Shown here piece after piece: positions 42,323 through 52,631 of a DNA stretch of 64,000 bases (the stretch's first letter is position 1; each line of letters opens with the position of its first letter). The translations under genes were made by a program, and so were the position numbers. The stretch covers positions 992,001 through 1,056,000 of the forward strand of contig NZ_JACBZP010000001.1 of the NCBI RefSeq assembly GCF_013409065.1. Direction: 5' to 3'. The stretch is from Spelaeicoccus albus. Lineage in GTDB: Bacteria > Actinomycetota > Actinomycetes > Actinomycetales > Brevibacteriaceae. The notes under the pieces were generated by a model that was not told the DNA's origin, searched no databases, and saw only the letters and a program-made list of their open reading frames with translations.

Positions 42323-43857
42323 GCGCGGCCGACGCCATCGATGTCATCCGGCTCGACGGCGGTGACGAGGTAGTCGTGGCGAGTCGTGATATCCGGCTGG
42401 GCGAAACCGTCTCCGTGCCCGGCCGTGGCCGCGTGGAAGTGCGCTCGTCGGTTCCCCGCGGACACAAACTGGCGATCACGCCCGTGTCGGCCGGCGACAC
42501 GGTGAGCAAATACGGAGTCGTGATCGGCGTCGCATCCGCCGATATCAAACCCGGCGACCACGTACATATCCACAACCTGACCATGACCGACCCCGAGAGC
42601 GACTACGAATTCGGGACGGCACGGCGCACGCTGCCGGTGCCCGAAGGGCGACGACCGACCTTCGACGGCTACCGGCGCGCTGACGGCAAGGTCGGCACGC
42701 GCAACTACATCGGCATCCTCACCTCGGTGAATTGCTCGGCCGGCACCGCCAAGATGATCGCCGATCAGTTTCGCGGATCCGCGCTGGACGAGTACACGCA
42801 CGTGGACGGCGTCGTCGCGCTCACGCACGGAAGCGGATGCGGGCTCGTATCCGGCAGCGATGGCGCCGACGTGCTCACGCGGACGTTGCGCGGCTACGCG
42901 GCTCATCCCAATATGGCCGGGTTGTTGGTACTCGGCCTCGGTTGTGAAATGCTCCAGGCCGATCGAATCGTCGATCCGACGACTCTGCCGGAATCCACGC
43001 TGATCGAGACGATGACGATCCAAGAAACCGGCGGAATCCGTAAAACCGTACGGGCCGGCGTGGCCGCGATCGAAAAGATGCTCGGCCCCGTTAACGACCT
43101 CCAGCGCGAAAGCGTCGACGTGTCCGAACTGACGCTCGGACTGAACTGCGGGGGATCGGACGGCTATTCGGGAATCACGGCGAACCCCGCACTGGGGGTG
43201 GCCTCGGATCTGCTGGTGGCCTACGGCGGCACGTCCATTCTCGCCGAGACGCCCGAGGTCTTCGGAGCCGAACAACTGCTGACGCGCCGGGCCGTGAGCC
43301 CCGAGGTCGGGCGAAAGCTGCTGAAGCGGATCGAGTGGTGGAAGGAATACGCCGCGGCCGGAGGCGGCAGCCTCGACAATAACCCGTCGCCGGGCAATAA
43401 AGCGGGTGGTCTCACCACGATCTTGGAAAAATCGCTCGGAGCCATTGCCAAATCCGGCAGTGCCGAACTTGTCGACGTCCTCGCTTATGCCGAGCCCGTC
43501 ACCGCGCGGGGGCTGCACTTCATGGACACGCCCGGCTACGACCCCGTGTCGGTCACCGGCATCGTGGCCGGCGGCGCGAACATCGTGTGCTTTACGACCG
43601 GGCGAGGATCGGTGTTGGGGTGCAAGCCTTCGCCCAGCATCAAACTTGCCACGAACAGCGATCTGTACGCTCGGATGCGCGAAGACATGGACCTGAATTG
43701 CGGCGGTATCGTCGACGGCTCGGAGTCCGTGGACGAAGCCGGACGGCGCATTTTCGATTGTGTTCTGGAAGTCGCGTCGGGCCGGCGGACCGTCAGCGAA
43801 GAACTCGACCTGGGCCAGGACGAGTTCCAGCCCTGGCAGCTCGGCACAGTCACCTGA
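42319..43857 (+). CDS. uxaA: Altronate dehydratase (UxaA family)
   Basis: 512 residues. An N-terminal SAF domain (residues about 1-95, [23 protein letters not shown]) is joined to the UxaA core ([79 protein letters not shown]). It converts D-altronate to 2-keto-3-deoxygluconate, the galacturonate branch; galactarate dehydratase GarD is the close alternative. The GTG start overlaps the manD stop. KDG kinase and aldolase are not in the window. Confidence 0.9.
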   Translation: MSAADAIDVIRLDGGDEVVVASRDIRLGETVSVPGRGRVEVRSSVPRGHKLAITPVSAGDTVSKYGVVIGVASADIKPGDHVHIHNLTMTDPESDYEFGTARRTLPVPEGRRPTFDGYRRADGKVGTRNYIGILTSVNCSAGTAKMIADQFRGSALDEYTHVDGVVALTHGSGCGLVSGSDGADVLTRTLRGYAAHPNMAGLLVLGLGCEMLQADRIVDPTTLPESTLIETMTIQETGGIRKTVRAGVAAIEKMLGPVNDLQRESVDVSELTLGLNCGGSDGYSGITANPALGVASDLLVAYGGTSILAETPEVFGAEQLLTRRAVSPEVGRKLLKRIEWWKEYAAAGGGSLDNNPSPGNKAGGLTTILEKSLGAIAKSGSAELVDVLAYAEPVTARGLHFMDTPGYDPVSVTGIVAGGANIVCFTTGRGSVLGCKPSPSIKLATNSDLYARMREDMDLNCGGIVDGSESVDEAGRRIFDCVLEVASGRRTVSEELDLGQDEFQPWQLGTVT

Positions 43858-43888
43858 TCCGCGCGCGCCGTTAAGGTGCCCGTCGGCG

Positions 43889-44173
43889 TCAGTGGAAGAG
43901 GGGCACTATCAAGTAGACGGCAAAGAGCACGCCGACGCCGCACAGTCCGAAGCAGACGTACGCGCCGACCGTGGCGGCCGGCGGGCGGCGGGCATAGGTG
44001 GTGACCCGGCCGGATTCGTCGGCATCCTCGTCCGGAGCTTGCTGCCGTGCGGCGTCCGGCTTTTGGCTGGGGGTGGCGAGGAGCCGGACGCCGATCGAGA
44101 AGAGCGTCACGATGACGCCCGCGCCGATCAGCGATGTGACCAAGACGACGAGAAACGCTGTCCAATTGATCAT
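43889..44173 (-). CDS. Small two-helix membrane protein downstream of the phosphate transporter
   Basis: 94 residues: one helix near the N terminus (AFLVVLVTSLIGAGVIVTLFSIGVRLL), an acidic loop (PDEDADESG), and one at the C terminus (VGAYVCFGLCGVGVLFAVYLIV). ATG overlaps the transporter stop (ATGA), so translation is coupled and it may be an accessory subunit of the phosphate carrier. No known domain recognised. Confidence 0.75.
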   Translation of the reverse strand: MINWTAFLVVLVTSLIGAGVIVTLFSIGVRLLATPSQKPDAARQQAPDEDADESGRVTTYARRPPAATVGAYVCFGLCGVGVLFAVYLIVPLFH

Positions 44174-45474
44174 TTCTTAGCCTTCGCCCCCTTCTTACCC
44201 GACTTGTTCTTTCCCGACTTGTTCTTTCCGGACTTCGGGGTCTTCTTCTTGCCTTTTTTCTTTTTCTTCTTGGGTTTGGACGCCAGCCGGTTCTTGCGGC
44301 CTTGCTTCTTCTTCTTTTTCTTCTTCTTGCGCATCTTGACGGCTTCGCCGGCCGCCGCGACCTGGCTGACCGACGGGTTCTCAAGCCGCTGCTTGCGCAC
44401 GTGCGAGCGCAGGAAGATACCGCCGACCACTATCGCGCCCAGCACGGCGTCCGTGACCACGCCGAGGACTCCCAGGTGTGCGATAGCCGCGGCTAGGGCA
44501 CCGACGATGGCGGCGGCCGGGAGGGTGAGCAGCCAGCCCGAGCCAATGCGTCCGGCGGTTTTCCAGCGGACCTTGGAACCGCGGCGTCCAAGGCCGGAGC
44601 CGATGACCGAGCCGGACGCAACCTGGGTCGTCGACAGCGCGAAGCCCAGGTGGCTGGAGGCCAGCACGGCGGACGCCGTCGAAACCTCGGCCGCAAAGCC
44701 TTGCGCCGGCTTGACCTCGGTCAGACCGGTGCCAAGCGTCTTGATGATGCGCCAGCCGCCGGTGTAGGTGCCGAGAGCGATGGCGCAGGCGCAGGCCGCG
44801 ATCACCCAGATATGGGGGCCGGATCCCTCGGCCTGGAAGCCCCCGGAGATCAGGACCAGCGTGATGACGCCCATGGTCTTTTGCGCATCGTTCGTACCGT
44901 GCGAAAGCGCGACAAGCGAGGATGAGAAGATTTGGCCGAGCTTGAACGTACTGCGGCCGTTCGGGCTGCCCGAACGCCTCGTGATCGAATAGGCAAGCTT
45001 GGTGCTGATGAACGCGACGAGTCCGGCAATGAGCGGCGCCAACAGCGCCGGCAGGATGACCTTGTCGACCACGACGAGATAGTTGACGGAGCTGAACCCG
45101 GCTCCGACGATGGCCGCGCCGATGAGCCCGCCGAATAAGGCGTGAGAGGAACTGGACGGCAGGCCCAACAGCCACGTGATCATGTTCCAGATCACGGCGC
45201 CGATGAGGCCGGCGAAGATCATCTCGGGCGTAATGCTGATGCCGCCGTTACCCTCGTGGATGATGCCGCCGGAGACGGTCTTTGCCACTTCGGTTGATAA
45301 GAACGCGCCGACCAGGTTCAGCGCGGCCGCGACGCCGACCGCCACCTTGGGCTTCATCGCGCCCGTGGCGATTGGGGTGGCCATGGCGTTGGCCGTGTCG
45401 TGGAAGCCGTTTGTGAAGTCGAAAAAGAGCGCTAGTGCGATGACTAGTGAAACGATGATCGTTATGTGATCCAC
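44170..45474 (-). CDS. pit: Inorganic phosphate transporter, PiT family, with Lys-rich C-terminal tail
   Basis: 434 residues from GTG 45474. PiT signatures: DFTNGFHDTANAMATPI near the start and ALSHGTNDAQKTMGVITL in the second half. About ten helices. It imports phosphate as a metal-phosphate complex with protons. The last 54 residues (381-434) contain 29 lysines, including runs of eight and six, and a GKNKS repeat. This cytosolic tail is far longer and more basic than in E. coli PitA. The four-base overlap with a small membrane protein gene suggests an operon. Confidence 0.92.
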   Translation of the reverse strand: MDHITIIVSLVIALALFFDFTNGFHDTANAMATPIATGAMKPKVAVGVAAALNLVGAFLSTEVAKTVSGGIIHEGNGGISITPEMIFAGLIGAVIWNMITWLLGLPSSSSHALFGGLIGAAIVGAGFSSVNYLVVVDKVILPALLAPLIAGLVAFISTKLAYSITRRSGSPNGRSTFKLGQIFSSSLVALSHGTNDAQKTMGVITLVLISGGFQAEGSGPHIWVIAACACAIALGTYTGGWRIIKTLGTGLTEVKPAQGFAAEVSTASAVLASSHLGFALSTTQVASGSVIGSGLGRRGSKVRWKTAGRIGSGWLLTLPAAAIVGALAAAIAHLGVLGVVTDAVLGAIVVGGIFLRSHVRKQRLENPSVSQVAAAGEAVKMRKKKKKKKKQGRKNRLASKPKKKKKKGKKKTPKSGKNKSGKNKSGKKGAKAKK

Positions 45475-45653
45475 CGGCGTAGTTCTTCCACCTAGGTTTC
45501 CGGAGGGAGCGGACGTCGTGAGGCGGGACGCTCTCCCACCGCAGCATGGCCAACGATACCGGCCCACTCGATGGTTACATCCGGGCGTCTCGCGGTCAAC
45601 TTGGCCGGTGCGCCGCGCATGGACGGCCTATTCGGCGACACGGCGGCGAGAGA

Positions 45654-46088
45654 TTAAACCTTGGTGAGCACGAAGACGGGAATCTTCCGGTCCGTCTTCT
45701 CCTGGTAGTCGGCATACGGCGGGAACGCGTCGACGGCGCGCTGCCACCATTCGTCGCGTTCGGCGCCGGTGACTTCGCGGGCAGTCATTTTCCACTTGTC
45801 CGCCTTGTCCTGTAATTCGACCTGGGGATCGGCCTTGACGTTGAAGTACCAAACCGGATGCTTCGGCGCTCCGCCCATTGACGCGACGACGGCGTACTCG
45901 CCCTCATGCTCAACGCGCATCAGTGGAGTCTTGCGGATCTTCCCGGTCTTAGCGCCCACCGTCGTGAGAATGATGACGGGCATCCCGCTCATGGTCGTGC
46001 CCTCGGTGCCGCCGGAGGATTCGTAGATCTCAACCTGATCGCGGGCACGCTTTGACGGACTCGGTGCGTATTCACCTTCAAGTGTCAT
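45654..46088 (-). CDS. Deazaflavin (F420)-dependent nitroreductase family protein
   Basis: 144 residues. Split-barrel fold of the DDN family: [51 protein letters not shown] covers the F420-binding region (in parts), with [22 protein letters not shown] after it. Members use F420H2, found in Actinobacteria, to reduce or detoxify quinones and nitro compounds. The start follows GGAG closely (two bases), so an upstream start is possible. Its neighbours (phosphate transporter, glucarate genes) say nothing on its job. Confidence 0.9.
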   Translation of the reverse strand: MTLEGEYAPSPSKRARDQVEIYESSGGTEGTTMSGMPVIILTTVGAKTGKIRKTPLMRVEHEGEYAVVASMGGAPKHPVWYFNVKADPQVELQDKADKWKMTAREVTGAERDEWWQRAVDAFPPYADYQEKTDRKIPVFVLTKV

Positions 46089-46192
46089 GTCTCCAGTATG
46101 GCCCTGCGACAACCATGCCGTCATGGGGCGTCCACGGGCGGTATGGTGTCGCCGTCGCCATATTGCGGTGTTCCGCGTGCGCGGAACGGGAC

Positions 46193-47518
46193 TCATCGTG
46201 CCAACGCCGGCCGTTTCGGGTCGAACTGCCAGTCGGGTACGAGAAATTGCATGGCGGCGGCGTCGTCCCGCGCGCCGAGGCCGTGTTCGAGGTACAGCCG
46301 GTGCGCAGCCTCGAGCCGGCTCCTGTCGAGTTCGATGCCGAGCCCGGGCCTGTCCGGAACCGCTATGGCGCCGTCGGCGATCGTGAACGGATCCTTGGTG
46401 AGCTCTTGCCCGTCCTGCCAGATCCAATGCGTGTCCAGGGCGGTGATGTTGCCGGGGGCCGCGGCTCCGACCTGCGTGAACATGGCAAGCGAAATGTCGA
46501 AATGATTGTTCGAATGCGATCCCCATGTCAGCCCGAAATCGTTGCACAGCTGCGCGACGCGGACCGATCCGTTCATCGTCCAGAAATGCGGGTCGGCCAG
46601 CGGAATGTCGACAGCGTTGCTCCGGACGGCGTGTGCCAGCTGTCGCCAATCGGTGGCGATCATATTGGTGGCCGTCGGCAGGCCGGTCGCGCGGCGGAAC
46701 TCGGCCATGACCTCACGCCCGGAGTACACGCCTTCGCGGCCGCACGGGTCCTCGGCGTACGCGAGCACGTCCCTCAGCCGCCGGCCCACCCGGATCGCTT
46801 CGGCAAGCGGCCACGCCCCGTTGGGATCCAGCGTGATGCGCGCTGCCGGGAACCGCCGTGCCAGCGCCGTGACCGCGTCGGCCTCTTCGTCAGCCGGCAG
46901 CACGCCGCCTTTGAGTTTGAAGTCCTCGAATCCGTACCTGTCGGCGGCCGCTTCGGCAAGCCGCACCACGGTGTCCGGGGTGAGCGCCTCCGCCCTGCGC
47001 AGCGAGGTCCAGTCGTCGGTTCCGCTTTCGTCGATGTACGGAAGATCCGTCTTGGACTTGTCGCCCACATAAAACAGGTACCCGAGCATGCGGACGCTGT
47101 CGCGCTGCTGCCCATCACCGAGCAGCTCGGCCACCGGGACGCCCAGATGCTGCCCGAGCAGGTCGAGCATCGCCGACTCGACGGCGGTCACGGCGTGCAC
47201 CGTCGTGCGCAAATCGAAAGTCTGGACGCCGCGTCCGGCCGAATCGCGGTCGGCGAACTCGCCTGCCACGTGGCGGAGCAGCTGTTTGTACTCGGCAAGC
47301 CGGCGGCCCACCAGAAGTTCGGCGGACTGCTCGATGGTCGAGCGGATCGCTTCACCGCCGGGTACCTCGCCAAGGCCCGTGTTGCCGTTGCTGTCGGTCA
47401 TTATCGCGATGTTGCGGGTGAAGAATGGACCGTGCGCGCCGCTCAAATTGAGCAGCATACTGTCGCGGCCGGCGACCGGAACTACCTCGAGCGCCGTGAT
47501 GGTGGGGGAGTTCGACAT
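46193..47518 (-). CDS. gudD: Glucarate dehydratase
   Basis: 441 residues from the ATG seven bases after AAGGA. Enolase superfamily, glucarate dehydratase group: [25 protein letters not shown], catalytic FKLKGG (KxK), [40 protein letters not shown], and the His base in [12 protein letters not shown]. It dehydrates D-glucarate (and L-idarate) to 5-keto-4-deoxyglucarate. It follows the semialdehyde dehydrogenase by 10 bp in an operon led by kdgD, so the order kdgD, KGSADH, gudD gives a full route to 2-oxoglutarate. Confidence 0.95.
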   Translation of the reverse strand: MSNSPTITALEVVPVAGRDSMLLNLSGAHGPFFTRNIAIMTDSNGNTGLGEVPGGEAIRSTIEQSAELLVGRRLAEYKQLLRHVAGEFADRDSAGRGVQTFDLRTTVHAVTAVESAMLDLLGQHLGVPVAELLGDGQQRDSVRMLGYLFYVGDKSKTDLPYIDESGTDDWTSLRRAEALTPDTVVRLAEAAADRYGFEDFKLKGGVLPADEEADAVTALARRFPAARITLDPNGAWPLAEAIRVGRRLRDVLAYAEDPCGREGVYSGREVMAEFRRATGLPTATNMIATDWRQLAHAVRSNAVDIPLADPHFWTMNGSVRVAQLCNDFGLTWGSHSNNHFDISLAMFTQVGAAAPGNITALDTHWIWQDGQELTKDPFTIADGAIAVPDRPGLGIELDRSRLEAAHRLYLEHGLGARDDAAAMQFLVPDWQFDPKRPALAR

Positions 47519-47528
47519 GACTAGTTCC

Positions 47529-49109
47529 TTACGGCAGTTCGATGCGGCCGTCAACCGTGCGCGGCAGCTTCCACGGGTTGCCGGGCTTGACGGCGTCCGG
47601 AAGCAATGCTTCCGGGACGTTCTGGTAGCTGACCGGGCGCTGGAATCGGCGGATTGCCAGTGTGCCGACCGATGTCGTGCGCGAGTCCGAGGTGGCCGGG
47701 AAGGGCCCACCGTGCACCATGGCATGCCCGACCTCGACACCGGTGGGCCAGCCGTTGAACAGGATCCGTCCGACTGTGCGTTCCAAAACGGGCATGAGGG
47801 CGGCAGCAGCATCATGGTCGTCGTCGGCAAATCGGATAGTTGCCGTGAGCTGGCCTTGGAGCGATTTGGCTAGGGCGACGGCATCGTCGATGTCGGCGTA
47901 TCGCACGATGAGGGATGCGGCTCCGAACACCTCCTCCTGCAATCGCGGAGTGGCACGGAAGGTCTCGCTCGTGGTGCCGAACAGCGCCGGAGCGGGAGAA
48001 TTCGCGGCATCGCCCTCGGTTCCCTCAGCGAGTAGGTCGACTCCGCTGAGGCCTTCGAGCTCGGCCTTTCCGCTGGCGTAGGCCCTTTGAATGCCGGGCG
48101 TGAGCATCGTCTGCCCGGTGGCGCCGCGGACGGCGTTCGCCGCGGCATCGGCAAAGACGTCGCCGTCCGGCGTGGCCGGTACGAAGAGCAGTCCCGGATT
48201 TGTGCACAACTGGCCGGCGCGGGTCGTGAGCGAGGCCACGAATTCGGCTGCCAGTGCGTCGGGATCGGCGGCAAGTGCGGCCGGGAGAACGAAGACCGGG
48301 TTGATGCTCGACATTTCGGCGTGCACCGGTATCGGGCAAGGGCGTTCGGCGGCCGTCTTCATCAGCGCCGTCCCGCCGGACCTGGAACCGGTGAAGCCGA
48401 CTGCCTGGATGCGCGGGTCGGCGACAAGAGCTTGCCCGACGGTGGGGCCGGAGCCGAACAATGCCGAAAACACTCCGGCCGGCAGCCCGGCGTCGCTGAC
48501 GGCGTCGGAAACGGCGCGGGCGACGAGCTCGGTCGATCCGGGATGCGCGCTGTGCGCCTTGACGATCACCGGGCATCCGGCGGCAAGCGCGGACGCCGTG
48601 TCACCGCCTGCCGTAGAGAAGGCCAGCGGGAAATTGCTGGCGCCGAATACCGCAACGGGCCCGATAGCGATCTGACGTTGCCGAATGTCGACGCGTGGTG
48701 CCGGAGTCCGGTCCGGCTTGGCCGGATCGATGCGCGCTGCGAAGTCACCACCGTCGCGCAGCATGGTGGCAAAGAGCCTCAGCTGGTTGGTGGTGCGGGC
48801 GAGCTCGCCCCGCACGACAGCTTCGGGCAGTGCAGTTTCGGCGACGGTGCGGGGTACCAGTTCGTCGCCGACGGCGTCGATGTTGTCGGCGGCTCGGTCA
48901 AGGAAGTCGGCTCGCCGCCCGGGCGTCGTCTGGCGGAATGTGTCGAATGCGTCGGCTGCTGCCGCGGCCGCGTCGGCAACTGCGGCTTCGTCCACGAGGC
49001 CGTACCGGGGTTCGAGCTGTTCGTCGGTTGCGGGGTTAACCGCGTTGACGGTGCCGGCCGTACCGAAGACGGGGTGCCCGGCGATGAGGGATTTTCCGGT
49101 GAGAGTCAT
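47529..49109 (-). CDS. 2,5-dioxovalerate (alpha-ketoglutaric semialdehyde) dehydrogenase
   Basis: 526 residues, longer than common ALDHs, as in the KGSADH type III group (ALDH with the leader [16 protein letters not shown]). Cofactor segment [38 protein letters not shown], Glu in [15 protein letters not shown], and the nucleophile Cys in [10 protein letters not shown]. It oxidises the product of KdgD to 2-oxoglutarate with NAD(P). It lies 13 bp after kdgD and 10 bp before gudD, clearly one operon. Confidence 0.93.
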   Translation of the reverse strand: MTLTGKSLIAGHPVFGTAGTVNAVNPATDEQLEPRYGLVDEAAVADAAAAAADAFDTFRQTTPGRRADFLDRAADNIDAVGDELVPRTVAETALPEAVVRGELARTTNQLRLFATMLRDGGDFAARIDPAKPDRTPAPRVDIRQRQIAIGPVAVFGASNFPLAFSTAGGDTASALAAGCPVIVKAHSAHPGSTELVARAVSDAVSDAGLPAGVFSALFGSGPTVGQALVADPRIQAVGFTGSRSGGTALMKTAAERPCPIPVHAEMSSINPVFVLPAALAADPDALAAEFVASLTTRAGQLCTNPGLLFVPATPDGDVFADAAANAVRGATGQTMLTPGIQRAYASGKAELEGLSGVDLLAEGTEGDAANSPAPALFGTTSETFRATPRLQEEVFGAASLIVRYADIDDAVALAKSLQGQLTATIRFADDDHDAAAALMPVLERTVGRILFNGWPTGVEVGHAMVHGGPFPATSDSRTTSVGTLAIRRFQRPVSYQNVPEALLPDAVKPGNPWKLPRTVDGRIELP

Positions 49110-49122
49110 AGAGTGCGTCTCC

Positions 49123-50037
49123 TTAGCTGAGTTTATTGATCAGCGCTGTCAGTTCGGTCAGATCGTGCTCGGTGAGGTCGGTCAGTGGCGGACGTACCGG
49201 CCCGGCGGTGCGGCCGATCGCCGTCAGACCCGCCTTGACGATCGATACGGCGTAGCCCTTGCTGCGGTCCCGAATGTCGAGGTAGGGGATGACGAAGTCG
49301 CGAAGTTTTTGGTACACGGTGTCACGGTCGCCGGCGAGCACATTGCGGTAGAAGTCGGTGGCGAACTCGGGGACGAAGTTGAAGATCGCCGACGAATACG
49401 TGTTGAAGCCCAGCTGAAGATACGGGAGCGCAAACGTCTCGGCCGTCGGTAGACCTCCGACGTAGGCCAGACGGTCGCCGACCCGGGCAAAGATGCGCGC
49501 CATGGATTCAATGTTGCCGACGCCGTCCTTGAAGCCGATGAGGTTCGGGTTGCGGCTGGCGAGTTCTTCCACTGCGGCGTCGTGGAGGATCGCGTTGGCG
49601 CGGCTATAGACGACAACACCGAGGTTGGTGCTGCGGCAGACGGCACTGACGTGCTCGATCAAGCCGCGTTGACTCGCCTCGGTCAGGTACGGCGGCATCA
49701 GCAGAATCCCGTCGGCGCCGGCGGAATCAGCCGCGCGGGCCTGTTCGATCGCAGTGCCGCGGCCGCCCGTTGCGGGGGCGAGGACCGGCAAGGTGCCGCC
49801 GATTTCCGAGACGGCGGTCGTGACGACAGTGTTGATCTCGGCGCTCGACAACGAGAAGCCCTCGCCGGTGCCTCCGGCGGCAAACAGCCCGGCGACGTCG
49901 AATTCCGCAAGCCAGGACAGGTGCTCACGGTAGCCGCTCGCGTCGAATTGGAGGCTGTCGTCGAAATGTGTGACAGGGAACGAAAGAAGACCGGTCTTGA
50001 GTCGCCCTGCGAGTTCTTGGGGGTCGAGATGCGCCAC
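49123..50037 (-). CDS. kdgD: 5-dehydro-4-deoxyglucarate dehydratase
   Basis: 304 residues, DapA-like barrel. [12 protein letters not shown] for carboxylate binding, the YSRAN tyrosine region, Schiff-base lysine in [11 protein letters not shown], and [14 protein letters not shown] of the KdgD group. It dehydrates and decarboxylates 5-keto-4-deoxyglucarate to 2,5-dioxopentanoate. First gene of the glucarate operon; the 135-bp gap before it carries a promoter that matches the one of the second glucarate-dehydratase-like gene. Confidence 0.94.
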   Translation of the reverse strand: MAHLDPQELAGRLKTGLLSFPVTHFDDSLQFDASGYREHLSWLAEFDVAGLFAAGGTGEGFSLSSAEINTVVTTAVSEIGGTLPVLAPATGGRGTAIEQARAADSAGADGILLMPPYLTEASQRGLIEHVSAVCRSTNLGVVVYSRANAILHDAAVEELASRNPNLIGFKDGVGNIESMARIFARVGDRLAYVGGLPTAETFALPYLQLGFNTYSSAIFNFVPEFATDFYRNVLAGDRDTVYQKLRDFVIPYLDIRDRSKGYAVSIVKAGLTAIGRTAGPVRPPLTDLTEHDLTELTALINKLS

Positions 50038-50107
50038 GCTGGTGATTCCTTAATCGTTAGTGGACGTCGCGTTGTTCGCAGCGACGCCGATGCATGCTGA
50101 TACCGCC

Positions 50108-50138
50108 AGCCTAGAAACGGCGACTGATGCTTGTCCAA
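50108..50138 (-). promoter_or_regulatory. Promoter of the glucarate operon sharing GTTTCTAGGCT
   Basis: On the minus strand TGGACA-N18-TAGGCT, preceded and filled by AGCATCA and GTTTC. The same order of words (GACAwGCATCA, then GTTTCTAGGCT) occurs at 51136-51165 before the second glucarate-dehydratase-like gene, so both are likely bound by the LysR protein between them. Confidence 0.65.
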
Positions 50139-50172
50139 GATTATTTCTATATTGATTGATGCTCTTTAGAAA

Positions 50173-51099
50173 CTATTCGATGGCCGGGGTGCCAGCGTCG
50201 AGACCCGGAGGTTGGTCGAGGTCGATTTCCGACATGTGGTCGATGATGCGACGCAACGCGGGGTTGTCTGCCTCGCGCCGCCAGACGGCGTGGAGTTCGA
50301 CTGGTGATGGATCGATGCCGGTCAACGGGACATACCGGACGGCCGCCATGCCAAGATTTTCCGCCGACTTTGGCACCAGCGCGGCGCCGCGCCCGGCCGC
50401 AACGAGGGCGATCACCGTGTGGATCTGCGTGACGTATTGGGTGAACCGCGGCCGGACATCGGCAAACACGGATGTCGTGAGGTCGTAGAAGTAGCGTGCT
50501 TGTACGGGCGAATACATGACGATTTCGACTCCGTGCAGCTGGTCGATGTCGATGGGGTCGGACTGTTGGACGAGTGGATGATGCTCGTGCGCGACAAGGA
50601 CGAGCGGTTCACGGTAGAGCAGTGTTGTTTCAAATTCGCCGCGGTCAAGTGGAGGCCGTGCCAGCCCCAAGTCGATCTCTGCCCGGCTGAGCGCACCGAT
50701 TTGTTCGCTGGTGACGAGCTCGCGCAGCACGATGTCGACGTCCGGCAGATTCGCGTCGATCGTGTCGAGCAGCGGCCCGAGCACCCCGAACGCCGAAACG
50801 GCGGTAAAGCCGATCCGCACCGTGCCGGATGCGCCGCGGGCAATGCGCCGGGCAAGGTCGGGGGCGTTGTCGGCTGTGACGAGTAGCCGCCGCGCTTCGG
50901 TGAGGAATGCCCGTCCGGCGGCCGTGAGAGCGACCGATCGATTGTTGCGGTCGAGCAGCGTGACGCCGATGGAATGCTCGAGCTTTTGGATTTGCCGGCT
51001 CAACGGCGGCTGAGTCATTCGAAGGCGCTCGGCCGCCCTGCCGAAGTGCAGCTCTTCGGCGACGGCCACAAAACACCGGATCTGGTCGAGTGAGTACAT
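50173..51099 (-). CDS. LysR-family regulator of the glucarate genes
   Basis: 308 residues. N-terminal HTH IRCFVAVAEELHFGRAAERLRMTQPPLSRQIQKLE, then the two-lobed effector domain (GTVRIGFTAVSAFG, LVLVAHEHHPLVQ). It is divergent from the second glucarate-dehydratase-like gene and lies upstream of kdgD on the same strand. The same promoter words stand on both sides, so it probably activates kdgD-KGSADH-gudD and the divergent gene with an aldarate as coinducer. Confidence 0.9.
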   Translation of the reverse strand: MYSLDQIRCFVAVAEELHFGRAAERLRMTQPPLSRQIQKLEHSIGVTLLDRNNRSVALTAAGRAFLTEARRLLVTADNAPDLARRIARGASGTVRIGFTAVSAFGVLGPLLDTIDANLPDVDIVLRELVTSEQIGALSRAEIDLGLARPPLDRGEFETTLLYREPLVLVAHEHHPLVQQSDPIDIDQLHGVEIVMYSPVQARYFYDLTTSVFADVRPRFTQYVTQIHTVIALVAAGRGAALVPKSAENLGMAAVRYVPLTGIDPSPVELHAVWRREADNPALRRIIDHMSEIDLDQPPGLDAGTPAIE

Positions 51100-51135
51100 G
51101 ATGTCGCGAGAGTATCAAACCATGCAAAGTTAGGC

Positions 51136-51165
51136 TTAGACATGCATCACAAAAGTTTCTAGGCT
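51136..51165 (+). promoter_or_regulatory. Promoter of the second glucarate-dehydratase-like gene, TAGACA-N17-TAGGCT
   Basis: -35 TAGACA at 51137-51142, 17-bp spacer with GCATCA and GTTTC, -10 TAGGCT at 51160-51165. Matches the promoter at 50108-50138 in 11 straight bases plus an upstream block. It lies about 110 bp before the GTG start. Confidence 0.65.
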
Positions 51166-51274
51166 GCATGACATGCCATCATGTGGCCGGGTTCACAACG
51201 ACGTGTTTGTGTGTCTCGCCGGTCACTGTCACCCAGCCGATGAATCCAATCGACCAGAGAAAGCGAGGCACCCG

Positions 51275-52561
51275 GTGACGAACAATCGCTTCGACGCGGA
51301 ACGTATCACGCGGATCACTATTACCCCGGTCGCCTTTCATGACCCTCCGCTGCTGAACGCCGTGGGCGTCCACGAACGGTGGGCATTGCGGTCCATCGTG
51401 CAGCTGACAACGGAGAGCGGCATCACCGGGCTTGGCGAAAGCTACGGTGATGAGGCGCATCTACGACGTTTGCGGCACGGCGCCGACGCACTCATCGGCG
51501 CGGACGTGTTTGCGGTGAATTCATTCCGCCCCCTCATTCGTCAGGCGCTCGCAGCCGACAGCGGGGTCGGCGGGCACGGTATGAGCGGCATGGTGACCGG
51601 GTCGTCGACCGAGGATCGCGTTCTCTCGCCGTTCGACGTCGCCGCGCTCGACGTGCAGGGCAAAATCCTGAGGCGGCCGGTCACCGACCTCCTCGGCGGG
51701 GCTGTCCGAGCCGCCGTGCCATTCAGCGGCTACCTCTTTTACAAGTGGGCGGCGCATCCCGGGGCGGACGGCGACATTTGGGGTGAAGCGCTGACGACGG
51801 CCGGCATCGTGGAACAAGCCAAGACCATGGTTGCCGACTACGGATTCGACGCGTTGAAGCTCAAGGGTGGCGTGAGGCCCCCGGACGAGGAATGTGCGGC
51901 AATCGAGGCGCTACGTGCCGAATTCCCGGACATGCCGCTGCGCCTCGACCCAAACGCTGCCTGGACCGTCCAAACGTCGATCGAGATCGGCGAGAGACTG
52001 AACGGCGTCCTGGAATACCTCGAAGATCCGACGCCGGGACTTACGGGGATGGCAGAGGTCCGGCGAAAAGCACCGATGCCGCTGGCCACCAATATGTGCG
52101 TCGTCAGCTTTGATGACATTGCCCCGGCAGTGGATGCCGGATCGGTAGACATCATCCTGTCTGACCACCATTTTTGGGGTGGTCTTCGCCGGTCGCAGTC
52201 GCTGGCCGCCATTACCGAAACGTTCGATCTCGGACTATCGATGCACTCCAACTCCCATCTGGGCATCAGTCTCGCGGCGATGGTCCACCTCGCGGCTGCG
52301 ACGCCGCGGCTCGACTACGCGTGCGACACCCACTGGCCCTGGAAGGATCCGGCCGAGGACGTCGTCGTCCCGGGGACGCTCGAGTTTTCGGACGGCGCCG
52401 TACCCGTGCCCACCGGCGCCGGTCTCGGAGTGGAACTGGACGAGGACGCACTGGGTCGGCTGCACGAACAGTATGTGCGGTGTGGGCAGCGCGACAGGGA
52501 CGACACCGGCTACATGCAGAGCATTGAGCCGGACTTTCGGCCGGTGACCCCGCGATGGTGA
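51275..52561 (+). CDS. Glucarate dehydratase-like enolase superfamily protein (second)
   Basis: 428 residues from GTG 51275, six bases after GAGG. The key residues of the group are present: LKLKGG (KxK), LRLDPNAAW, EYLEDPTPG, ATNMCVV, DHHFWGGLRRSQ, and SMHSNSHLGIS with the His base. Overall it differs much from the enzyme at 46193-47518, so it may prefer another aldarate or be a GudX-type partner. It is followed 70 bp later by an MFS carrier and is divergent from the LysR gene. Confidence 0.88.
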   Translation: MTNNRFDAERITRITITPVAFHDPPLLNAVGVHERWALRSIVQLTTESGITGLGESYGDEAHLRRLRHGADALIGADVFAVNSFRPLIRQALAADSGVGGHGMSGMVTGSSTEDRVLSPFDVAALDVQGKILRRPVTDLLGGAVRAAVPFSGYLFYKWAAHPGADGDIWGEALTTAGIVEQAKTMVADYGFDALKLKGGVRPPDEECAAIEALRAEFPDMPLRLDPNAAWTVQTSIEIGERLNGVLEYLEDPTPGLTGMAEVRRKAPMPLATNMCVVSFDDIAPAVDAGSVDIILSDHHFWGGLRRSQSLAAITETFDLGLSMHSNSHLGISLAAMVHLAAATPRLDYACDTHWPWKDPAEDVVVPGTLEFSDGAVPVPTGAGLGVELDEDALGRLHEQYVRCGQRDRDDTGYMQSIEPDFRPVTPRW

Positions 52562-52631
52562 TGCTGCCGGAGCGGTCGAGGTTGTCGGCCAGTTATCGAA
52601 TCAAAGAAGACCGTACTGAAAAGAGATTGTC

